A stretch of DNA of 64,000 bases from Pseudorhodoferax sp. Leaf265 (GCF_001422365.1 NZ_LMMT01000038.1:321045-385044); one strand, 5' to 3'. Shown: positions 28,586 through 42,748, counted from the first letter of the stretch. Program-made: numbers and translations. The notes: generated by a model from the letters alone, not told the origin.

Positions 28586-29554
28586 ATGCGCCACCACCAC
28601 CCGAAACTCAAGGTCGCCATCATCGGTCCCGGCAACATCGGCACCGACCTGATGGTGAAGGTCCTGCGCCACGGGCGCCATCTGGAGATGGGCGCGATGG
28701 TCGGCGTCGATCCGCAGTCCGAGGGCCTGGCCCGGGCTGAGCGCCTGGGCATCGCCACCACGGCCGGCGGGCTCGACGGCCTGCTCGCCCTGCCGGTCTT
28801 CGACGAGATCGACACCGTGTTCGACGCCACCTCGGCCGGCGCCCACCGGCGCCACCACGAGGTGCTGTCGGCCCGCGGCGTGCAGCTCATCGACCTCACG
28901 CCGGCTGCCATCGGCCCCTACGTGATCCCGGCCATCAACCTGGCCGCGGTGGACGCGGGCAACCTCAACATGGTCACCTGCGGCGGCCAGGCGACCATCC
29001 CCATGGTGGCGGCCGTGTCGCAGGTCGCCAAGGTCCACTATGCGGAGATCGTCGCCTCCATCGCCAGCAGGAGCGCGGGCCCGGGCACGCGGGCCAACAT
29101 CGACGAGTTCACCGAGACCACCCGCGCCGCCATCGAGACGCTGGGCGGTGCCGAGCGTGGCAAGGCCATCATCGTGCTGAACCCGGCCGAGCCACCGCTG
29201 ATCATGCGCGACACGGTGTTCGCGCTCTCCGAGTCCGCCAGCGAAGAGGCAGTCGAGGCCAGCATCGCGCAGATGGTGGCCCGCGTGCAGGCCTACGTGC
29301 CCGGCTACCGGCTCAAGCAGCGCGTGCAGTTCGACCGCGTGCCGCCGGAGCAGCCCCTGAACGTGCCGGGGCTAGGCCTGCGGCACGGCCTGAAGACCTC
29401 GGTGTTCCTGGAGGTCGAGGGCGCCGCGCACTACCTGCCGTCCTACGCCGGCAACCTGGACATCATGACCTCGGCCGCGCTGGCGTGTGCCGAGGCCATG
29501 GCCGAGAAACGCATCGCGCGCGGCATCGCCCGCGGCCTCAAGGAGCGCACATGA
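28586..29554 (+). CDS. dmpF: Acetaldehyde dehydrogenase (acylating)
   Basis: This converts acetaldehyde, NAD+ and CoA to acetyl-CoA, working in a channelling complex with the aldolase. The 322-residue protein has the NAD-binding [10 protein letters not shown] (residues 14-23), the catalytic Cys132 in [11 protein letters not shown], and late [14 protein letters not shown]. It starts 2 bp after the dmpH stop and its own stop overlaps the aldolase ATG, as in other meta-cleavage operons. Confidence 0.94.
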   Translation: MRHHHPKLKVAIIGPGNIGTDLMVKVLRHGRHLEMGAMVGVDPQSEGLARAERLGIATTAGGLDGLLALPVFDEIDTVFDATSAGAHRRHHEVLSARGVQLIDLTPAAIGPYVIPAINLAAVDAGNLNMVTCGGQATIPMVAAVSQVAKVHYAEIVASIASRSAGPGTRANIDEFTETTRAAIETLGGAERGKAIIVLNPAEPPLIMRDTVFALSESASEEAVEASIAQMVARVQAYVPGYRLKQRVQFDRVPPEQPLNVPGLGLRHGLKTSVFLEVEGAAHYLPSYAGNLDIMTSAALACAEAMAEKRIARGIARGLKERT

Positions 29555-30597
29555 ATCCGGTGAACGACCCAGCCGCCCGCAAGCTGCACATCAGCGACGT
29601 GACGCTGCGCGACGGCAGCCACGCGGTGCGCCACCAGTACAGCATCGCGCAGGTGACGGCCATCGCCGCCGCGCTGGACGCCGCCGGCGTGGACAGCATC
29701 GAGGTCGCGCACGGCGACGGGCTCAACGGCTCGAGCTTCAACTACGGCTTCGGCGCGCATACCGACGTCGAGTGGATCGCCGCCGTGGCCGGGACGGTGC
29801 GCCAGGCGCGCGTAGCGACCCTGCTGATCCCCGGCATCGGCACCGCGCACGACCTGCGCTGTGCCTTCGACGCCGGCGCCCGGGTGGTGCGCGTGGCGAC
29901 GCACTGCACCGAGGCCGACGTGTCGCGCCAGCACCTGGCCTATGCGCGCGAGCTGGGCATGGACGCGGTGGGCTTCCTGATGATGAGCCACATGACGACC
30001 CCGGCGCAGCTCGCGCAGCAGGCACGGCTGATGGAGGGCTACGGCGCCAGCTGCGTCTATGTGGTGGACTCCGGCGGCGCGTTGGGCATGCACGAGGTTC
30101 GCGAGCGCTTCCGGGCTTTCAAGGACGTGTTGCGGCCGGAGACGGAGACCGGCATCCATGCGCACCACAACCTGGGCCTGGGCGTCGCGAACTCGCTGGT
30201 CGCGGTCGAGGAGGGCTGCGACCGCATCGACGCCAGCCTGGCCGGTATGGGCGCCGGCGCTGGCAACGCGCCGCTGGAGGTGTTCATCGCCGCTGCCGAA
30301 CGCCAGGGCTGGCGGCACGGCACGGATCTCTTCCGCCTGATGGACGCCGCCGACGATCTGGTACGCCCGCTGCAGGACCGCCCGGTGCGCGTGGACCGTG
30401 AGACCCTGGCGCTGGGATATGCCGGTGTCTATTCGAGCTTCCTGCGCCATGCCGAGGCGGCCGCGCGCAAGTATGGCCTGAAGACGGTGGACATCCTGGT
30501 GGAGCTGGGTGCGCGGCGCATGGTCGGCGGCCAGGAGGACATGATCGTGGACGTGGCGCTGGACCTGCTGCGCGCCCCGCGCACGGCCGCCGCCTGA
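29551..30597 (+). CDS. dmpG: 4-hydroxy-2-oxovalerate aldolase
   Basis: A Mn-dependent class II pyruvate aldolase (348 residues) cleaving 4-hydroxy-2-oxovalerate to pyruvate and acetaldehyde. The HMGL-like barrel is marked by [18 protein letters not shown] (metal Asp and Arg near residues 18-20) and the metal-ligand pair HxH in [11 protein letters not shown]. It is the last catabolic gene of the operon; the LysR gene follows after 52 bp. Together with dmpF it ends the pathway at pyruvate and acetyl-CoA. Confidence 0.94.
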   Translation: MNPVNDPAARKLHISDVTLRDGSHAVRHQYSIAQVTAIAAALDAAGVDSIEVAHGDGLNGSSFNYGFGAHTDVEWIAAVAGTVRQARVATLLIPGIGTAHDLRCAFDAGARVVRVATHCTEADVSRQHLAYARELGMDAVGFLMMSHMTTPAQLAQQARLMEGYGASCVYVVDSGGALGMHEVRERFRAFKDVLRPETETGIHAHHNLGLGVANSLVAVEEGCDRIDASLAGMGAGAGNAPLEVFIAAAERQGWRHGTDLFRLMDAADDLVRPLQDRPVRVDRETLALGYAGVYSSFLRHAEAAARKYGLKTVDILVELGARRMVGGQEDMIVDVALDLLRAPRTAAA

Positions 30598-30649
30598 AGG
30601 CCGGGCGGCGCGTCAGAATCGGGCACCGCCACCTTCTGGACCTTCCGCC

Positions 30650-31630
30650 ATGCACGAGCCGTCCGCCGCCCGGAGCCTGTCCACCGTCAGCATGAGCCGC
30701 AAGCTCAAGCTGAGCCAGATGATGGTGTTCTCGCGCGTGCTGGACACCAGCTCCTTCATCCGCGCGGCCAACGAGCTGGGCCTGACGCAGCCCGCGGTTT
30801 CCAAGGCCATCTTCGAGATGGAGTCCATGTTCGGCGAGCCGCTGTTCCACCGCTCCAACCGCGGCGTCACGCCCACCGAGTTCGGCGCCATGCTGGGGCG
30901 CCGCGTGCGCTCGCTGATGTCCGAGCTGCGCCACCTGACCGACGACGTGCAGGCCTTCCGCCAGGGCGACCGGGGGCAGCTGGTGGTCGGCACGCTGATC
31001 GCGGCCTCGGCCGTGCTGCTGCCGCGCTCGGTCGCGAGCCTGCACCGCGAGGCGCCGGGCATCATCGTCACGCTGCGCGAGGGCACGGCCGCGCAGCTGT
31101 TCCCGAAGATGATGATGGGCGAGATCGACATCGTCGTGGGCCGCCTGCCCGAACGCGACTCGCCCATCTTCACCGCCTACCCGATCCGGCACGAGACGCT
31201 GTACGACGAGGAATTCTGTGTGGTCTGCGGCCCGCGCCATCCGCTGGTGGGCCGCACTTCGGTGGCGGTGACGGAGCTGGGCGAGGCCGACTGGATCCTC
31301 CCGCTGCCCGATTCGCCGGCCCGCACCGCGGTCGAGCGCATGTTCGGCGAGGCCGGCATGCTGCTGCCGGTGCCGCGCGTGGAATCGTTGTCGCTGCTGG
31401 CCAACGTGGGGCTGTTGCGGCGCACGCAGCTGCTGTCCTTCATGCCGCTGGCCGCCGCCATGCAACTGGTGCAGACCGACAGCCTGGTGATCCTGCCCAT
31501 GCCGGCCCTGCACTACACCAGCCGCGTCGGTTTCTCGGTGCGGGCGGACAAGGACCTCACGCCCTCGTGCAAGCGTTTCATCACGCACCTGAAGCAGGCG
31601 GGGGAGGACCCGTTGAACCTGCAGGAATGA
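30650..31630 (+). CDS. LysR-family transcriptional regulator (GbpR/NbaR-like position)
   Basis: A 326-residue LysR-type regulator with its winged helix-turn-helix at about residues 17-75 (LSQMMVFSRVLDTSSFIRAA, then ELGLTQPAVSKAIFEMESMF) and an effector domain resembling the GbpR branch (DIVVGRLPERDSP). It directly follows the aldolase gene in the same direction and is the obvious candidate regulator of the catabolic operon. ATG 30692 is an alternative start without the 14-residue leader. It converges on the flavin-reductase-like gene, 7 bp away. Confidence 0.88.
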   Translation: MHEPSAARSLSTVSMSRKLKLSQMMVFSRVLDTSSFIRAANELGLTQPAVSKAIFEMESMFGEPLFHRSNRGVTPTEFGAMLGRRVRSLMSELRHLTDDVQAFRQGDRGQLVVGTLIAASAVLLPRSVASLHREAPGIIVTLREGTAAQLFPKMMMGEIDIVVGRLPERDSPIFTAYPIRHETLYDEEFCVVCGPRHPLVGRTSVAVTELGEADWILPLPDSPARTAVERMFGEAGMLLPVPRVESLSLLANVGLLRRTQLLSFMPLAAAMQLVQTDSLVILPMPALHYTSRVGFSVRADKDLTPSCKRFITHLKQAGEDPLNLQE

Positions 31631-31637
31631 GCCGCAG

Positions 31638-32301
31638 CTACTCCCGCGGCTTGCCCGCCGCTTGCAGAAAGGTCGGCACGCGCACCCGCAGCCGGTCCGT
31701 GCTGCGCGTGTAGTTCGGGCCGCCCAGCCGCCCCACCGGCGCGAAGCGCTCCACGTCCACGCGCAGGCGCTCCCGGTCCAGCAGATCGTCGCGGAAATGC
31801 ATGGCCAGGATCTCGCCGAACACGATGCTGCGCTGCGCCGACAGGTCCAGCACCTTGAACAGCCGCGCCTCCCAGGCGATGGGGGCCTGGGCGATGCGTG
31901 GCACGGCGACCTGCGTGCAGGGCGCCAGCGCGAGGCCGTTGGCCTCGGCTTCGGACACCTGCGCGGGGTAGTCGGTCGCGCAGTGCACCGCCTGTTCGAG
32001 GATCGGCTCGTCGACCATGTTCACGACGAACTCGCGGCGCTCGAGGATGTTGCGCAGCGTGTCCTTGGCCTCGCCGGGGCGGTGGCTCTCCTCGCCGTAG
32101 CGGTCGATGGCGATCACGAACAGCGGCGGATCCTCGCCCATGTAGTTGAAGGCGCTGAAGGGCGCGGCGTTGCACAGGCCGTCCGCGCCCAGGGTGGTGA
32201 CCAGCGCGACCGGACGCGGGCCGACGCTGCCGGTGATCAGCCAGTACTTCTGCATCCGGTCCAGGCCCTGCAGGGACACGTACTGCATGGCGGGCCGGGG
32301 C

Positions 32302-32315
<14 letters not shown>
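31638..32315 (-). CDS. Flavin reductase-like domain (DIM6/NTAB) protein, possible NbaA-like nitroreductase
   Basis: A 225-residue FMN-binding split-barrel protein. The pattern WLITGSVGPRPVALVTTLGADG followed by NAAPFSAFNYMGEDPP near residues 25-60 and the end motif GGPNYTRSTDR are typical of the flavin-reductase-like family. The 2-nitrobenzoate nitroreductase NbaA also belongs to this fold, and the neighbouring 3-hydroxyanthranilate operon is the pathway that NbaA feeds, so an NbaA-like role is an inference worth testing; a flavin reductase for a monooxygenase is the alternative. The first ATG overlaps the livF end by 14 bp; ATG 32288 is another possible start. Last gene of the liv operon. 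Confidence 0.8.
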
Positions 32316-33765
<1,450 letters not shown>

Positions 33766-33773
<8 letters not shown>

Positions 33774-34779
33774 GGGCCTGCTCCGGTGCGGGGGTGGGGA
33801 CCGTGTTGTCGGCCGCGGGGGATGCCCTGGGCGCAGGCGGGCGGCGCACCAGCAGGCTGGCCAGGCCGTTGCGCGAATACAGCACGATCAGCAGCAGGAT
33901 GATGCCCAGCGGCAGCTGCCAGTGGATGGTCCAGGCCGACAGCAGCTCCTCGAACAGCAGCAGCACGAAGGCGCCCAGCAGGCCGCCGTAGACGTAGCCC
34001 ACGCCGCCGATGATGACCATCACCATCAGCGAGCCCGACTGCGTCCAGTACATCAGGCTGGGGCTGACCATGCCGTTCTGGTTGGCGATGAGCGCGCCGC
34101 CCAGGCCGGCGATGGCCCCGGCGATCACGAAGGCCACCAGCTTGGTTCGGAAGATGGGGTAGCCGATGGCCTCGGTGCGCTGTTCGTTCTCGCGGATGGC
34201 CTGCAGCACGCGGCCGAAGCGGGCGTTGACCAGGCATTGCACCAGCGCCAGCACGCCCAGCAGCAGCACCAACGTGACGTAATAGAACGTCGTGTCCTGC
34301 CCCAGGTCCAGCCCGCCCGGCAACGTGGAACGCTGCGCCAGCGGCAATCCGTCGTCGCCGCCATAGGCCGCCAGCGAGACGAACATGTAGTGCAGCATCT
34401 GCGCGAAGGCCAGCGTGATCATGATGAAGTACACGCCGTGGGTGCGCAGGCTGATGGCGCCGATGGCACAGGCCGCCAGGCCGGCCACGACGACGGCGGC
34501 CGGCCAGGCGATCCAGACCGCGTCCACGCCATGGTGCGCCAGGATGCCCACGGTGTAGGCGCCCAGGCCAAAGAAGGCGGCGTGCCCGAAGCAGACCATG
34601 CCGCCGAAGCCGATCAGCAGGTTCAGGCTGGTGGCGACGATGCCGAAGATCATGATCCGTGTGACGACGCCGACGTAGAAGTCGTGCGCCAGCGCCGATG
34701 CGGCGTAGGGCAGTGCCACGGCGGCCAGCAGCACGATGGCGGCCAGCGGCTTGTGGAGGGATTGGTGCAGCGAAGACAT
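33766..34779 (-). CDS. livM: Branched-chain amino acid-type ABC transporter permease LivM
   Basis: A 337-residue inner-membrane permease with about nine to ten hydrophobic helices and the LivM segments MIFGIVATSLNLLIGFGGMVCFGHAAFFG and LVAFVIAGAIAGLGGALIANQNG (given here by content near residues 34-62 and 206-228). It appears full-length. It starts 12 bp after the livH remnant; without an intact LivH it is unlikely to form a working channel. Confidence 0.92.
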
Positions 34780-34791
34780 GGCGTCCCCCCG

Positions 34792-35094
34792 TTATCCGCG
34801 TGCGGGGAACAGCCCCCGCGGCTTCCAGAACAACACGGCAGCCATCAGCACGTAGCTGGACATGGAGGCCGCCGTCGGCCCCAGGGACGAGGCCACCGTG
34901 GGCGAGAAGAAGGCGCCGAACAGGGCCGGCAGCGCGGTGCGCCCCACCGTGTCCACCAGGCCGACCAGCAAGGCACCGACCAGCGCGCCGCGGATGGAGC
35001 CGATGCCGCCGATCACGACCACCACGAAGGCCAGGATCAGGATGCTCTCCCCCATGCCCACCTGCACCGACAACAACGGCCCCAGCAGCGCGCG
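34792..35094 (-). pseudogene. livH: livH remnant: only the last ~100 codons of the LivH permease
   Basis: The frame from about 35094 to the stop at 34792 reads ALLGPLLSVQVGMGESILIL then FVVVVIGGIGSIRGALVGALLVGLVD (about 26 residues further), the characteristic C-terminal third of LivH, ending in WKPRGLFPARG. LivH is normally about 290 residues, so roughly 190 N-terminal residues are missing. Upstream the sequence is not livH but the 5' part of a DUF4863 gene. There is no ATG; a TTG at 35076 is the only nearby start. The livK binding-protein gene is also absent. The joined structure points to an internal deletion. Confidence 0.8.
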
Positions 35095-35336
35095 ATCTCG
35101 CTGTAGCAGGCCCAGCCCTCGGCGATGCCGTGCCGCAGCAGCGCGAGCAGCATGGCGTAGCGATCGGTCGTCGGACCATAGTGGTCGTTGAGCCGCTGTT
35201 CGAGCGCGGGCCCCAGGGGCTGGTCGCCGACGAAGGCCAGCAGTTCATGGACGGCCTGCAGCAGGGCGTCCTTGTGCGGGCCCATGGGCAGCGCCGTGGC
35301 CGACACTGGCGCAAGGGAATCGGGCGGGGTCATCAT
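35037..35336 (-). pseudogene. 3'-truncated DUF4863 gene (4-hydroxylaminobenzoate lyase / NbaB-type), fused into livH
   Basis: Start ATG 35336 (AGGAG site 6 bases upstream) opens a frame whose first ~78 residues resemble the N-terminal half of DUF4863 proteins: HKDALLQAVHELLAFVGDQP, LNDHYGPTTDRYAMLLALLR and HGIAEGWACYSEIA. After about 35098 the frame enters livH DNA out of phase and stops at 35037 with a Cys/Arg/Trp-rich nonsense tail. Full-length family members are about 160-180 residues and include 4-hydroxylaminobenzoate lyase (PnbB) and 2-hydroxylaminobenzoate mutase-type enzymes. The gene is therefore a truncated, probably inactive first gene of the liv operon. Confidence 0.7.
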
Positions 35337-35521
35337 CACGGGCTCCTGCGGGTCGCTGATGGGATGCAAGCATAGGGAGCGGGGCCCGCGCAGCGTTAAT
35401 GAATGTTCGGGCTCTCGCTATTCCAAGCGCTGATAGCAATGGTTTGGTGCGCCCCTGCACCGTGGCGGGGCGCGGCAGACCGTGCGTGATCGAGTACCGG
35501 GAAATTTCCTACACTGACCGC
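35337..35521. promoter_or_regulatory. Divergent control region, DUF4863/liv operon and LysR gene
   Basis: This 185-bp gap lies between divergent starts at 35336 and 35522 and should carry both promoters and the LysR binding site. It contains AT-rich patches (GCGTTAATGAATGTTC at 35391-35406 and GGGAAATTTCCTACACTGACC at 35500-35520), including the perfect palindrome GGAAATTTCC (35501-35510) just before the LysR start. That palindrome is a candidate autoregulatory operator. Confidence 0.45.
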
Positions 35522-36472
35522 ATGCCCGCCATCTCCCAGGCCTTCCGCTGCTTCGACGAGGTTGCGCGCCGCGGCTCGGTGCGCAAGGCCGCCGAGACGC
35601 TGCACCTGACGGCCGCGGCCGTGAACCAGCAGGTGCTGAACCTGGAGGCCACCGTGGGCGTGCCGCTGTTCGACCGGCTGCCACGCGGCATGCAGCTCAC
35701 GACGGCCGGCGAAATCATGATCGCGGCCGTGCGCCGCAGCCAGCGCGATTTCGACAACGCGCTGTCGCAGGTGGAGGACCTGCGCAAGGTGCGGCGCGGC
35801 CATGTCAACCTGGGCGTGCCCCATGCCACGGCCGAGCACCTGCTGCCGCAGGTGATCGAGAACGTGCAGAAGAGCCACCCCGACATCACCTTCAGCGTGC
35901 GCTCGGGCAACGGCGAGGCGCTGCAGCGCTGGGTGGCCAATGGCGAGATCGACGTGGCTTTCTGCCTGCGCCGCAAGCCGCCGCCGGGCGTGGAGGAGGT
36001 GCGCGCCTACGCCCAGCCGCTGGGCGTGGTCACGGCGCCCGGCCACCCGCTCACGTCCACGCCGCGCCTGCTGCGGCTGCGCGACTGCCTGGACCATCCG
36101 CTCATCATGCTGTCGCCGGAAATGGAGTTGCGCAGCCTGCTCGAGCGCGTGGACCCGCGCCTGACCCGGCTGGGCCGCCCGCTCGTGGAGACGGGCTCGG
36201 TGCCCATGGTGCGCCGGCTCGTGGCCGGCAGCCAGGCCGTGGGCTTTCTGATCCCCGACAACGTGGCCGAGGACGTGGATGCCGGACGCCTGGTCTGGGT
36301 CGCGCTGGAAGACCAGGGCGCAGCGCTGCACAGCTGCATCTACCAGCGCTCGGGCTACAGCACCGCGGTGGCCATGGGCCTGTTCCTCGAAGCGCTGGAT
36401 GCCGAGGTCAACCGCATCCGCGAGCGCTTCGACACGCGGCACGCGCTGCGCTTGCAGGCGTTCGCGACCTGA
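35522..36472 (+). CDS. LysR-family transcriptional regulator
   Basis: A 316-residue LysR-type protein. Start 35522 gives MPAISQAFRCFDEVARRGSVRKAAE, placing the winged helix-turn-helix (ETLHLTAAAVNQQVLNLEAT) at its usual position; the open frame reaching to 35399 would add a non-homologous leader. The effector domain follows from about residue 90 (GHVNLGVPHATAEHLLPQV). It is divergent from the DUF4863/liv operon and so is that operon's likely regulator; the inducer may be an aromatic acid. Confidence 0.88.
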   Translation: MPAISQAFRCFDEVARRGSVRKAAETLHLTAAAVNQQVLNLEATVGVPLFDRLPRGMQLTTAGEIMIAAVRRSQRDFDNALSQVEDLRKVRRGHVNLGVPHATAEHLLPQVIENVQKSHPDITFSVRSGNGEALQRWVANGEIDVAFCLRRKPPPGVEEVRAYAQPLGVVTAPGHPLTSTPRLLRLRDCLDHPLIMLSPEMELRSLLERVDPRLTRLGRPLVETGSVPMVRRLVAGSQAVGFLIPDNVAEDVDAGRLVWVALEDQGAALHSCIYQRSGYSTAVAMGLFLEALDAEVNRIRERFDTRHALRLQAFAT

Positions 36473-36475
36473 GGC

Positions 36476-38687
<2,212 letters not shown>

Positions 38688-38768
38688 GGCTTGAGGGCCG
38701 GACGGGCCCGTTCCAAGAAGGGCGGGATTCTCCCATGGCGCTGCAGGCGGCGGGCACAATGCCGGCCC

Positions 38769-39713
38769 ATGACCTCCGCGAGCGACCTGATCCGCTTCGG
38801 CACGACCCCGCAGCAGGTGCTGCTCACGGGCGGCACCGGCTTCATCGGCCGGCTGCTGGCCCAGGCGCTCGTGCGTGACGGCCACGGCGTGAGCGTGTGG
38901 ACACGTGACCCGGCTGCCGCAGCACGGCGCCTGGGCAGCGGGGTGCGCTGCGTGGCATCGCTGCGCGCGCTGCCGCCGTGCGACGTGGTCGTCAACCTGG
39001 CCGGCGCACGCATCCTGGGCTGGCCCTGGACGGCGGCCCGGCGCGCCACGCTGCTCGCGAGCCGCGAAGGCCTCACGCAGCAACTGGTCGGCTGGATGGC
39101 CGCGCTGCCCCGCAAACCCTGGCTGCTGCTGCAGGCCTCTGCCGTGGGGTACTACGGCGTGCAGGCGCCCGGCGACGACACCCCCCTGACCGAGGAAGCG
39201 CCGCCCCAGCCTGTCTTCATGTCCGAGCTGTGCCAGCGCTGGGAGCAGGCCGCCCTGCGCGCGGCCGACCTGGGTGTGGCGGTCGTGCGGCTGCGCCTGG
39301 GCGTGGTGCTGGGCCGCGAAGGTGCGCTGCCGCAGATGCTGCTGCCCATCCGCCTGGGCCTGGGTGGGCCCCTGGCCGGAGGGCGGCAGTGGTTCAGCTG
39401 GGTGCATGTGCAGGATGTGCTGCGCGCGATGGCCCACACCTGGGGCCTGGCCGAGGGCACGCCGCCTGGCACGCCGGTCTACAACGTCACGGCGCCCGGC
39501 GTGCTGCGCCAGGCCGAGTTCAGCCGCATGGCCGCGCGCCAGCTCCGGCGACCCAGCTGGCTGCCCACGCCGGGCCTGCCGCTGCGTCTGGCGCTGGGCG
39601 AGCAGGCCGAACTGCTGACCGCGGGCCAGCGGGTGCTGCCCCGGCGGCTGCTGGGCAGCGGCTTCGCCTTCCGCTTTCCGGACGCGGCCGCGGCACTGAA
39701 GGACCTCTGCTGA
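38769..39713 (+). CDS. TIGR01777-family NAD-dependent epimerase (YfcH-like)
   Basis: A 314-residue Rossmann-fold protein of the short-chain dehydrogenase/epimerase superfamily. The dinucleotide loop is [15 protein letters not shown] (residues 19-33); [14 protein letters not shown] and the C-terminal DUF1731 part ([20 protein letters not shown], then [21 protein letters not shown] near the end) are typical of TIGR01777. Cellular function is not established for this family. It is divergent from queA (81 bp) and its stop is 2 bp from the recG GTG. Confidence 0.88.
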   Translation: MTSASDLIRFGTTPQQVLLTGGTGFIGRLLAQALVRDGHGVSVWTRDPAAAARRLGSGVRCVASLRALPPCDVVVNLAGARILGWPWTAARRATLLASREGLTQQLVGWMAALPRKPWLLLQASAVGYYGVQAPGDDTPLTEEAPPQPVFMSELCQRWEQAALRAADLGVAVVRLRLGVVLGREGALPQMLLPIRLGLGGPLAGGRQWFSWVHVQDVLRAMAHTWGLAEGTPPGTPVYNVTAPGVLRQAEFSRMAARQLRRPSWLPTPGLPLRLALGEQAELLTAGQRVLPRRLLGSGFAFRFPDAAAALKDLC

Positions 39714-39715
39714 GC

Positions 39716-41761
39716 GTGCCGGCCGAACGACCGCGCGAGAGCCCGGCGCAGCGGGCGCTGCACAAGCTAGGGCTGCGCCGCCCCATCGACCTGGCCCTGC
39801 ACCTGCCGTTGCGCTACGAGGACGAGACCCGCATCGTGCCGCTGGCCGACGCGCACGACGGCGAAGTCGTGCAGATCGCCGCCACCGTGGTCGGCAGCGA
39901 GATCCGCCCCGGCCCGCGCCGCCAGCTGCTCGTGACCGTGGACGACGGCACCGACCGCTGCCTGCTGCGCTTCTTCAGCTTCTATCCCTCGCACCAGAAG
40001 GCGCTGGCGCCGGGCGCGCGCATCCGTGTGCGCGGCGAGGTGCGCGGCGGCTTCGCTGGCCGGCAGATGCTGCACCCGCAGTTCCGGCCCGACACGGGCG
40101 AACTGCCGACCGCGCTGACGCCCGTCTATCCGACGACCGCCGGCCTGCCGCAGAGCTACCTGCGCAAGGCGGTGCTGGCCGGCCTGGCGCGGGCCGATCT
40201 GTCCGAAACCCTGCCCACTCCGCAGGCCTGGAGCCTGCGCGCTGCGCTCGATTTTTTGCACCATCCCGCGCCCGAGGTGTCGCTGGCCGCGCTGGAAGAC
40301 CGCAGCCACCCGGCCTGGCAGCGCTTGAAGGCCGAGGAACTGCTGGCCCAGCAGCTCTCGCAGCTGACGGCCAAGCGCGAACGCGACAAGCTGCGTGCGC
40401 CGCGGCTGCCCGCGACCGCAGGCGGTGTGCGCGACGGCTTGCTGGCGACGCTGCCGTTCGCGCTGACCGGCGCGCAGCAGCGCGTGGTGGGCGAGATCGC
40501 GGCCGATCTCGCGCTGCACCAGCCCATGCACCGGCTGCTGCAGGGCGACGTGGGCTCGGGCAAGACCGTGGTGGCCGCGCTGGCCGCGGCCGTCTGCATG
40601 GACGCCGGCTGGCAGTGCGCGCTGATGGCGCCCACCGAGATCCTGGCGGAGCAGCACTTCCGCAAGCTCGCCGACTGGCTGGAGCCGCTGCTGGCCGCAC
40701 GCGGCCGTGGCATCGCCTGGCTGGGCGGCGGCCAGAAGAAGAAGGACCGCGAAGCCCAGCTCGCGCGCATCGCCAGCGGCGAGGCCGCGCTGGTCGTGGG
40801 CACGCATGCCGTGATCCAGGACAAGGTGCAGTTCCAGTGCCTGGCCCTGGCCGTCATCGACGAGCAACACCGCTTCGGCGTGGCGCAGCGGCTGGCGCTG
40901 CGGGCCAAGCTGGCCCACGCGGGCCAGGAGCCGCACATGCTGATGATGAGCGCCACGCCGATCCCGCGCACGCTCGCCATGAGCTACTACGCCGACCTGG
41001 ACGTCTCCACCATCGACGAGCTGCCGCCCGGCCGCACGCCGGTGGTGACGCGCGTGGTGCACGAGGGTCGGCGCGACGAGGTGGTCGCGCGCATCGGCGA
41101 GCAGCTGCGCGAGGGCCGGCAGGTCTACTGGGTCTGCCCGCTGATCGAGGAGAGCGAGGCCGTCGACCTCGTCAACGCAACGGCCACGCATGCCGAGCTG
41201 TCCGACGCATTGCCCGGCGTGCTGGTCGGCCTGCTGCACGCGCGCATGGCGCCCGCGGAGAAGAAGGCCGTCATGGCGCTGTTCACCGAGGGCCTCATGG
41301 GCGTGCTGGTCAGCACCACGGTGATCGAGGTCGGCGTGGACGTGCCCAATGCCTCGCTGATGGTCATCGAGCATGCCGAGCGCTTCGGCCTGTCGCAGCT
41401 GCACCAGCTGCGCGGCCGCGTGGGCCGCGGCGCGGCGGCCTCGGCCTGCGTGCTGCTGTACTCCACAGGCGATGCGCCGCGCCTGGGCGAGACGGCGCGC
41501 GCGCGGCTCAAGGCCATGGCCGAGACCACCGACGGCTTCGAGATCGCGCGGCGCGACCTGGAGATCCGCGGCCCCGGCGAGTTCCTGGGCGAGCGCCAGT
41601 CCGGCGCGGCGCTGCTGCGCTTCGCTGACCTGGAGGAAGACGCGGGCCTGCTGGCCTGGGCGCGCGAGCTGGCGCCGCGCATGCTGGACGACAACCCCTT
41701 GCTGGCCGAGCGCCATGTGCAGAGATGGCTAGGCGGAAAGGCGGAATTTCTCAAGGCTTAG
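39716..41761 (+). CDS. recG: ATP-dependent DNA helicase RecG
   Basis: RecG remodels stalled forks and branch-migrates Holliday junctions. The 681-residue protein has an N-terminal OB-fold wedge domain (about residues 20-140), Walker [18 protein letters not shown], the motif II DEQH box ([14 protein letters not shown]), and the C-terminal helicase and TRG motifs through [23 protein letters not shown]. The start is a GTG at 39716, immediately after the epimerase stop; no upstream ATG in frame is plausible. recG-oxyR order is common in Beta- and Gammaproteobacteria. Confidence 0.94.
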   Translation: MPAERPRESPAQRALHKLGLRRPIDLALHLPLRYEDETRIVPLADAHDGEVVQIAATVVGSEIRPGPRRQLLVTVDDGTDRCLLRFFSFYPSHQKALAPGARIRVRGEVRGGFAGRQMLHPQFRPDTGELPTALTPVYPTTAGLPQSYLRKAVLAGLARADLSETLPTPQAWSLRAALDFLHHPAPEVSLAALEDRSHPAWQRLKAEELLAQQLSQLTAKRERDKLRAPRLPATAGGVRDGLLATLPFALTGAQQRVVGEIAADLALHQPMHRLLQGDVGSGKTVVAALAAAVCMDAGWQCALMAPTEILAEQHFRKLADWLEPLLAARGRGIAWLGGGQKKKDREAQLARIASGEAALVVGTHAVIQDKVQFQCLALAVIDEQHRFGVAQRLALRAKLAHAGQEPHMLMMSATPIPRTLAMSYYADLDVSTIDELPPGRTPVVTRVVHEGRRDEVVARIGEQLREGRQVYWVCPLIEESEAVDLVNATATHAELSDALPGVLVGLLHARMAPAEKKAVMALFTEGLMGVLVSTTVIEVGVDVPNASLMVIEHAERFGLSQLHQLRGRVGRGAAASACVLLYSTGDAPRLGETARARLKAMAETTDGFEIARRDLEIRGPGEFLGERQSGAALLRFADLEEDAGLLAWARELAPRMLDDNPLLAERHVQRWLGGKAEFLKA

Positions 41762-41782
41762 CGGGCCGGAGACAATAGGGCC

Positions 41783-42736
41783 ATGACACTGACAGAGTTG
41801 AAGTACATCGTGGCCGTTGCCCGAGAAAAGCACTTCGGCAAGGCCGCCGAAGCCTGCTTCGTCTCGCAGCCCACGCTGTCGGTGGCCATCAAGAAGCTCG
41901 AGGAGGAGCTGGACTTGAAGCTGTTCGAGCGCAGCGCCAACGAGGTCACGGTCACGCCGCTGGGCGAGGAGATCGTGCGCCAGGCGCAGAGCGTGCTGGA
42001 GCAGGCCGCCAACATCAAGGAGATCGCCAAGCGCGGCAAGGACCCGCTGGCCGGCCCGCTCAAGCTCGGCGTGATCTACACGATTGCGCCCTACCTGCTG
42101 CCCGACCTGGTGCGCCAGGCCATCGCGCGCACGCCGCAGATGCCGCTGATGCTGCAGGAGCAGTTCACGGTCAAGCTGCTGGAGTCGGTGCGCACGGGCG
42201 AGCTCGATTGCGCCATCATGGCCGAGCCCTTCCCTGATGCCGGCCTGGCGATCGCGCCGCTCTACGACGAGCCGTTCGTGGCCGTGGTGCCCACCAGCCA
42301 CCCGCTGGCCGCGCAAAGCCACATCACGGCCCAGCAGCTCAAGGCCGAGACCATGCTGCTGCTGGGCAATGGCCATTGTTTCCGCGACCATGTGCTGGAG
42401 GTCTGCCCCGAGTTCGCGCGCTTCTCCAGCGACGCCGAAGGCATCCGCCGCAGCTTCGAGGGCTCTTCGCTGGAGACCATCAAGCACATGGTGGCCGCAG
42501 GCATGGGCGTGACCCTGGTGCCGCGGCTGGGCGTGCCCAGCGAGGCGCTGGAGCACAAGGGCAAGCGCAAGCGGGCCGACGAGCCCTATGTGAAGTACCT
42601 GCCCTTCGACGGCGATCCGCCCACGCGCCGCGTGGTGCTGGCTTGGCGCCGCAGCTTCACGCGCTACGAGGCCATCGCCGCGCTGCGCAACGCGATCTAC
42701 GCCTGCGAGCTGCCGGGCGTGAAGCGCCTGTCCTGA
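41783..42736 (+). CDS. oxyR: Hydrogen peroxide-responsive regulator OxyR
   Basis: A 317-residue LysR-family redox sensor. The DNA-binding domain begins MTLTELKYIVAVAREKHFGK and has SQPTLSVAIKKLEEEL as recognition helix region. The two redox cysteines fall at Cys199 (GNGHCFRDH) and Cys208 (LEVCPEF), the same numbers as in E. coli OxyR, so peroxide sensing by disulfide formation is expected. It lies between recG and dps, and a matching operator core lies just after it. Confidence 0.96.
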   Translation: MTLTELKYIVAVAREKHFGKAAEACFVSQPTLSVAIKKLEEELDLKLFERSANEVTVTPLGEEIVRQAQSVLEQAANIKEIAKRGKDPLAGPLKLGVIYTIAPYLLPDLVRQAIARTPQMPLMLQEQFTVKLLESVRTGELDCAIMAEPFPDAGLAIAPLYDEPFVAVVPTSHPLAAQSHITAQQLKAETMLLLGNGHCFRDHVLEVCPEFARFSSDAEGIRRSFEGSSLETIKHMVAAGMGVTLVPRLGVPSEALEHKGKRKRADEPYVKYLPFDGDPPTRRVVLAWRRSFTRYEAIAALRNAIYACELPGVKRLS

Positions 42737-42748
42737 TCCACCGCAAGG

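Noticed and set aside
35080-35110. Insertion sequence or att site as cause of the DUF4863-livH junction
   Set aside because: No transposase remnant, inverted repeat or tRNA is visible; a simple deletion is enough.
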